Assembly: GCA_050186055.1 (NCBI GenBank)
Contig: JBFWYV010000076.1
Coordinates: 1-17,833 of the forward strand
Reading direction: 5' to 3'
From: CAMDPA01 sp050186055
GTDB taxonomy: Bacteria > Pseudomonadota > Alphaproteobacteria > Rhizobiales > Hyphomicrobiaceae
DNA: 17,833 bases
A program made the translations under genes and the position numbers. Shown here piece after piece: positions 13,408 through 17,833 of the stretch (its first letter is position 1; each line of letters begins with the position of its first letter). The notes under the pieces were generated by a model, which was not told the DNA's origin, did no database searches, and was given only the letters and a program-made list of their open reading frames with translations.

Positions 13408-16400
13408 ATGATCTTCGATACGTTCATCAGGAGGCCCCGGCTGGCGATGGTCATTTCCATCGTCATTACCATCGCCGGCCTGATCTCGATATTCGCCCTG
13501 CCGGTCTCGCAATACCCCAACATCGCGCCGCCCACGGTGCGCGTGCAGGCAACCTATCCGGGCGCCGATGCGCGGACCGTGGAGGAAAGCGTCGCACAGC
13601 TTCTGGAGAACGCGATCAACGGCGTGAGCGATATGCGCTACATGCGCTCGACGTCGGCGAATGACGGAAGCTATGTGCTGAACGTCACGTTCGGGCTGGC
13701 AACCGATCCGGACATCGCAACCGTCAACGTTCAGAACCGGGCGAGCCTCGCAACGGCAAAGCTGCCGCAGGAGGTGCGCACGTCCGGTCTCAATATCGCG
13801 AAGGTGTCGACCGATCTCCTGCAGGTGTTCGCTTTCCACTCCACCGATGACAGCCACAGCCAGCTGTTTCTCAGCAATTTCGTCACGATCAATGTCATCG
13901 ACGAGCTCAAGCGCATCAACGGCGTGGGCGATGCGTCCATATTCGGGGCGCGCGACTACTCGATGCGCATCTGGTTCGATCCTCGGCGGCTGGCCAATCT
14001 GGGGCTCACGGCGGAGGATGTCATCGCTGCCGTTCGGGCTCAGAACCAGCAGGCGGCGGCCGGACGCATCGGAGCCGCCCCTCTCAATCAGGATCAGCGG
14101 CTGCAGCTTACGGTGACGACAAAGGGTCGTTTGAACACGGAAAAAGAGTTTGGCGATATCGTCATCCGCAGCGATCCGGACGGCTCCTTTATCCGGCTGC
14201 GCGATGTGGCCGAGATCAGGTTGGACGCTGCGAGCTTCGACACCACCTCGACGTTCAATGGGCGTCCGACGGCAGCGATCGGCATTTACCTCTCGCCCGG
14301 CGCCAACGCCGTCGCTGTCGCCAACGCCGTCTCCAAGCGGCTGGAAGAGCTGAAAGGACGCTTCCCGCCGGGTGTAACCTATTCCTTCATCTACAATACC
14401 GCCGATTTCGTCTCGGCCATGATGGAGAAGGTCGTTCATACGCTGCTTGAGGCATTCGTGCTGGTGGCGATCGTCGTGTTCGTATTCCTCGGCCGACTCC
14501 GTCCCACGTTGATTCCCCTCATAGCTGTGCCCGTGGCCGTGATCGGCACATTCGCAGTCCTGCTCGCATTGGGTTATTCAGCCAACAGCATTTCCCTTCT
14601 GGCGCTCGTACTGGCTATTGGCATTGTCGTCGATGACGCCATCGTCGTGGTGGAGAACGTCGAGCGGGTGATGGCGGCTGAGCCGCATCTCACTCCTGCC
14701 GAGGCGACGAGCAAGGCGATGAGCGAAATCGCCGGACCGGTTATTGCAATAACTTTGGTGCTTCTGTCGGTCTTCGTGCCGGTAGCCTTCCTGCCGGGAA
14801 CCAGCGGCGTTCTGTTCCGCGAGTTTGCCGTCACCATCTCTGCAGCAATGGTGATTTCCGCGATCAACGCGCTGACATTGTCACCGGCATTGTGCGCCCT
14901 TCTGCTGAAGCCCGGCCATCCTTCGGGTCTGATGGCGCGTATAACGGGAAGCATCGACAACGTCGGACGCGGCTACGCGAATATCGTCACGCGGCTGGTT
15001 CGCGTTGCCATTCTGAGCATCGCCGTGGTTCTGCTCACCGGATTTGGCATCTGGGCCGCATTCGATCGGACCCCGTCAGGTTTCCTGCCGAATGAGGACA
15101 AAGGCTACGTGATGGCGATTTTCAATCTGCCGCCCGCAGCATCGCTCAACCGTTCGGTTGCCGCCGCGCAGAGGGCGGAGGCCATCATCCGCTCCGATCC
15201 CGCGGTCGATTCGGTCGTCTCTGTCGTAGGTTTCGATTTCCTTGGCGGAGGAGCCGCTCCCAATGCCGGCGTATTGTTCATCCGTCTGAAGGACTACGCC
15301 GAGCGCATCGGCGCCGCGCAGCATTCCACTGCCGTGGCGCGGCGGTTGTCCCGCTCGCTCGCCGCTGTCCCCGACGGCTTCTTCCTGGCGCTCAACCCGC
15401 CGGCGATATCCGGTCTCGGACAGACCGGCGGGTTTGAGTACATGCTGGAGGCGCTCGAGGGCCAGGAGCCGTCCGCCATTGCCGCGACCATGCGTGGGTT
15501 GATCGTTGCGGCCAATCGACGGCCGGAGCTGTCGAACGTCTTCTCGAATTATGAAGCTTCGACGCCGCAGATCCGCCTCGACATCGACCGCAGCAAGGTC
15601 TACTCGCTGGGCCTCAGCCTCGCCAATGTCTTCTCGGCTCTGCAATCCACCCTGGGCGGCTATTATATCAACGATTTCAGCCTGCAGGGCCGAACGTGGA
15701 CCGTGCGTCTGCAGGCACAGTACGAGTTCCGCGATACGGTGCAGTCGATCTATGCCATCCAGCTCCGCAATCGGGATGGCGAGATGGTTCCGCTGTCGGC
15801 TCTCGCCCGTGCCGAGCTGGAAGTCGGTCCACGGACCGTCGTGCGCTATAACAACTATCGCGCCGTCAGCATCAACGGCAATCCCTCGGCCGGACATGGA
15901 GACGGTGAAGCGGTCGCCGTGATGGAAGCGATTTCAGCGAAGACTTTGCCATCCGGGTACGGCTTTGAATGGACAGGGCAGGCGCTTGAGCAGAAGGCCT
16001 CTGCGGGCCAGACCCCCGTTGTGATTTCATTCGCATTCATCTTTGCGTTCCTGTTCCTCGTTGCCCTGTACGAGAGCTGGAACGTACCGATTCCAGTGCT
16101 TCTCTCGGTGGTGGTCGCAGTGCTTGGGGCGCTGACCGGGCTGTTGGTGATGCGCGAGAGCTTTGTGCTCTATGCGCAAATCGGCATCGTGGTATTGATC
16201 GCGCTTGCCGCCAAGAATGCAATTCTGATGACCGAATTCTCGCTGGAGCAGCGCAAGGCCGGAGAAAGCATCCTGCAGTCGGCCGTGAGCGGCGCCCATT
16301 TGCGCTTCCGGCCGGTCATGATGACCAGCATCGCCTTCATCGTCGGGCTTATTCCGCTGGTGCGGGCCACCGGGCCCGGCGCCGATAGTATGTATGCTGT

Positions 16401-16569
16401 GGGGCTGCCGGTGCTGGCAGGCATGCTCGCCGCATCGTGCATCGGGATCTTCCTCATCCCCATGCTGTACGTCGTATTCCAGCGCATGCGCGAGGGTTCG
16501 TTGCCATGGAGGGACGCGCCGGCGGCAACCCCTGAAACAACCGACGTGCGGTCGACCGCGAATCGCTGA
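13408..16569 (+). CDS. RND-family efflux pump, inner-membrane permease (MexF/AcrB-like)
   Basis: The 1053-residue product opens with the canonical FDTFIRRPRLAMV and first membrane helix, then SQYPNIAPPTVRVQATYPGADA. The porter region contains AQNQQAAAGRIGAAP, which is close to the MexF/AcrB pattern. The helix bundle carries LAIGIVVDDAIVVVENVER with the proton-relay pair Asp409-Asp410. Near the C-terminus are Lys936 (LAAKNAILMTEF) and Arg968 (LRFRPVMMTS). All key relay residues are present, so it should be active. It would assemble with the lipoprotein adaptor encoded just upstream and with an outer-membrane channel encoded elsewhere. The stop of the adaptor and the start at 13408 are 12 bases apart, with a GAGG motif between them. 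It resembles MexF more than the first pump does; substrates cannot be inferred. Confidence 0.93.
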   Translation: MIFDTFIRRPRLAMVISIVITIAGLISIFALPVSQYPNIAPPTVRVQATYPGADARTVEESVAQLLENAINGVSDMRYMRSTSANDGSYVLNVTFGLATDPDIATVNVQNRASLATAKLPQEVRTSGLNIAKVSTDLLQVFAFHSTDDSHSQLFLSNFVTINVIDELKRINGVGDASIFGARDYSMRIWFDPRRLANLGLTAEDVIAAVRAQNQQAAAGRIGAAPLNQDQRLQLTVTTKGRLNTEKEFGDIVIRSDPDGSFIRLRDVAEIRLDAASFDTTSTFNGRPTAAIGIYLSPGANAVAVANAVSKRLEELKGRFPPGVTYSFIYNTADFVSAMMEKVVHTLLEAFVLVAIVVFVFLGRLRPTLIPLIAVPVAVIGTFAVLLALGYSANSISLLALVLAIGIVVDDAIVVVENVERVMAAEPHLTPAEATSKAMSEIAGPVIAITLVLLSVFVPVAFLPGTSGVLFREFAVTISAAMVISAINALTLSPALCALLLKPGHPSGLMARITGSIDNVGRGYANIVTRLVRVAILSIAVVLLTGFGIWAAFDRTPSGFLPNEDKGYVMAIFNLPPAASLNRSVAAAQRAEAIIRSDPAVDSVVSVVGFDFLGGGAAPNAGVLFIRLKDYAERIGAAQHSTAVARRLSRSLAAVPDGFFLALNPPAISGLGQTGGFEYMLEALEGQEPSAIAATMRGLIVAANRRPELSNVFSNYEASTPQIRLDIDRSKVYSLGLSLANVFSALQSTLGGYYINDFSLQGRTWTVRLQAQYEFRDTVQSIYAIQLRNRDGEMVPLSALARAELEVGPRTVVRYNNYRAVSINGNPSAGHGDGEAVAVMEAISAKTLPSGYGFEWTGQALEQKASAGQTPVVISFAFIFAFLFLVALYESWNVPIPVLLSVVVAVLGALTGLLVMRESFVLYAQIGIVVLIALAAKNAILMTEFSLEQRKAGESILQSAVSGAHLRFRPVMMTSIAFIVGLIPLVRATGPGADSMYAVGLPVLAGMLAASCIGIFLIPMLYVVFQRMREGSLPWRDAPAATPETTDVRSTANR

Positions 16570-16736
16570 CGCGCGTCGGGCCCTGTCGCCAATGAGCGCG
16601 TGCGACCTCAAGGCTCAAAATTGCAGCATATCGCCTGAAACTACCGCTTTTATGGTCCCCTTGCGGCTGCTAAGTTGCCGGGTCGGGCGTGCCGGGACTT
16701 CAGCAGCGCAAGCCTGCCGAGGCACGGGGGACAGGG

Positions 16737-16748
16737 CACCGATCGGTG
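16737..16748. promoter_or_regulatory. 12-bp perfect palindrome upstream of the oxidoreductase gene
   Basis: CACCGATCGGTG is a perfect palindrome 58 bases before the start at 16807, in the 237-base gap after the second pump gene. It is a candidate operator for the oxidoreductase gene. The rest of the gap holds only scattered short inverted repeats, such as CGTGCC (16689-16694) and GGCACG (16721-16726). Confidence 0.35.
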
Positions 16749-16806
16749 GACCGCCCGCTCTGAGCCTGCGCCATCGCTTCAACCAAGAAACTCAGCAGGT
16801 GGTCTG

Positions 16807-17833
16807 ATGGAATTCTCCGCGATGACTCTCAACATGTTCGTGCCGGGCGACGATTCGCGCGAAGACGATCAGCGCATCATTCACGCCGCAACCGAACAAT
16901 CGATTTGGCTCGCGGAGCTCGGCTACAACCCTTGGTATACAGATCACCATTTTCGCGGTCCATGGCACAGCAACCCGTTGCAGTTCGCAGCCTATATCGT
17001 TCCGCAGATCCCGGCCGAGCGCTATGTCGGGTTCGGCGTTCTTTCCATCCCCTTCTACCATCCGGTTCGCCTCGTGGAGAGCATGAACCTCCTGGATCAG
17101 ATGACGAAGGGCCGTACCCTCTTTGGTCTGGGCAGCGGGTGGCAGGGAACCGAGGCCGAGGCTATGGGTGTCGATCCGGAATACCATGCTTCCGGCCGTG
17201 CCGCGGAAGACACCCTCGATGTCATGCAGAAGCTCTGGGCGTTTGAGAACGGCGACCCGCCGATGAGATTTGAGGTCGGCACAAACAAAGGGGCGATCAA
17301 GCGGCGTGTGATGCCGTCGTCTTATCGGAAGCGGCATCCCGTGATCATTCGCACCGCCAGCCGCGAGGCGGCGCTTGTCAGGGCGGCCCGGAACGGCTGG
17401 TCAGCCTTCCTCGGCATTTTCGGTGCCGACATAAAGGCGCAGGCTGAGCTGTATCGTTCGGAGTTGATGAAGGCCGGTCATCCGCAGGATGTGGTGGACG
17501 AGTGCCTTCGCTGGTGCACGGCCGACTGGCTGAGCGTGTGCGTGGCGCCCACGGACGCGCAGGCCCACGAGGACGGCAAGCGGGCGCTGGCGGAACAGTT
17601 GGCCATCCGTCAGGGCTTCATCAAGCGCCATGGCAGGCTGGATGGGCCGATCATCAGGCCCAAGCCCGGTCAGTCGACCGCCGCCGGATATGCCGCCGGG
17701 GATGACCAGAAGGCCATCATAGCGGGCAGCCCGGAAACCGTGGCCGCCAGGGTTCGCGAACTGGCGGATCTCGGGGTTAACCATCTCATGCTGCGCTTCG
17801 TGGGAGAGTGGGCGGGTGAGACCAGGAAAACGT
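16807..17833 (+). CDS. Luciferase-like (LLM-class) flavin-dependent oxidoreductase, 3' end cut off
   Basis: The frame runs open from ATG 16807 to the window edge, giving 342 complete codons. The start is preceded by CAGGTGG. Features of the bacterial luciferase-like TIM-barrel family include AELGYNPWYTDHHFRG (about 36-51), VGFGVLSIPFYHPVRLVESMNLLDQMTKGRTLFGLGSGWQ (about 74-113), and later RTASREAALVRAARNGWSAFLG and a helix-rich C-terminal part. Members use reduced FMN (some use F420) to oxidise or desulphonate small organic molecules. The reaction cannot be told from sequence alone. The gene seems unrelated to the upstream efflux operon, being separated by 237 bases and a palindrome. The missing C-terminus is probably short, since family members are usually 330-400 residues. 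Confidence 0.88.
   Translation, partial: MEFSAMTLNMFVPGDDSREDDQRIIHAATEQSIWLAELGYNPWYTDHHFRGPWHSNPLQFAAYIVPQIPAERYVGFGVLSIPFYHPVRLVESMNLLDQMTKGRTLFGLGSGWQGTEAEAMGVDPEYHASGRAAEDTLDVMQKLWAFENGDPPMRFEVGTNKGAIKRRVMPSSYRKRHPVIIRTASREAALVRAARNGWSAFLGIFGADIKAQAELYRSELMKAGHPQDVVDECLRWCTADWLSVCVAPTDAQAHEDGKRALAEQLAIRQGFIKRHGRLDGPIIRPKPGQSTAAGYAAGDDQKAIIAGSPETVAARVRELADLGVNHLMLRFVGEWAGETRKT

Noticed and set aside
13132..14439. Long minus-strand open frame (435 codons) opposite the second adaptor and pump
   Set aside because: It has the same shadow-frame composition, no ribosome-binding site or domain, and the plus-strand genes here are well supported.
15076..15897. Minus-strand open frame (273 codons) opposite the second pump
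   Set aside because: It is a shadow of the pump gene; there is no sign of an independent protein.
1..17833. CRISPR arrays, tRNA or rRNA genes, insertion sequences, integrases, phage genes, origins
   Set aside because: I saw no regularly spaced repeats, no conserved tRNA arms, no transposase or integrase-like proteins, and no iteron clusters.

Overview
The window looks like chromosomal DNA from an alphaproteobacterium of the Bradyrhizobium/Rhodopseudomonas/Afipia type (Nitrobacteraceae). This is inferred from the high GC content, the protein style, and an intergenic palindrome around 487-545 that resembles a dispersed repeat I remember from these genomes. No database search was possible. There are no rRNA or tRNA genes, CRISPR arrays, insertion sequences or phage genes that I can see. 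No gene-free stretch exceeds 300 bases; the longest are about 220-250 bases.

Layout, left to right. (1) 1-1520: the end of an exported PRC-barrel protein, a dispersed-type palindrome, two further hairpins, an MgtC/SapB-family membrane protein, a bidirectional terminator, and a small, very basic exported protein of unknown function on the minus strand. (2) 1656-6538: an RND efflux module. An HlyD/AcrA-type adaptor and an RND pump are coupled on the minus strand (one base between stop and start). A TetR/AcrR-type regulator is divergent, and the shared gap holds AGAC/GTCT half-sites that look like its operator. (3) 6653-10863: a minus-strand pair, a DUF2946-like exported protein followed by a TonB-dependent outer-membrane receptor, divergent from a type II NADH dehydrogenase-like flavoprotein. 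The intergenic region between them contains a nested inverted repeat and a short palindrome. This group may handle a metal or metal chelate. (4) 11018-11968: a DUF808 (YedI-like) multispanning membrane protein. (5) 12205-16569: a second RND module on the plus strand, with a lipoprotein adaptor and a MexF-like pump. (6) 16807 to the window end: a luciferase-like flavin-dependent oxidoreductase, cut off by the edge.

How the genes fit together. The theme is envelope transport: two independent RND adaptor-pump pairs, neither with an outer-membrane channel gene in the window, and one TonB-dependent uptake receptor. The first RND pair has an adjacent repressor and is probably inducible. The second has no adjacent regulator. 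I found no clearly new multi-gene system. The parts most worth a second look are the DUF2946-receptor-NDH-2 group with its structured intergenic region, the small basic exported protein, and a perfect 22-bp palindrome inside the NADH dehydrogenase gene.
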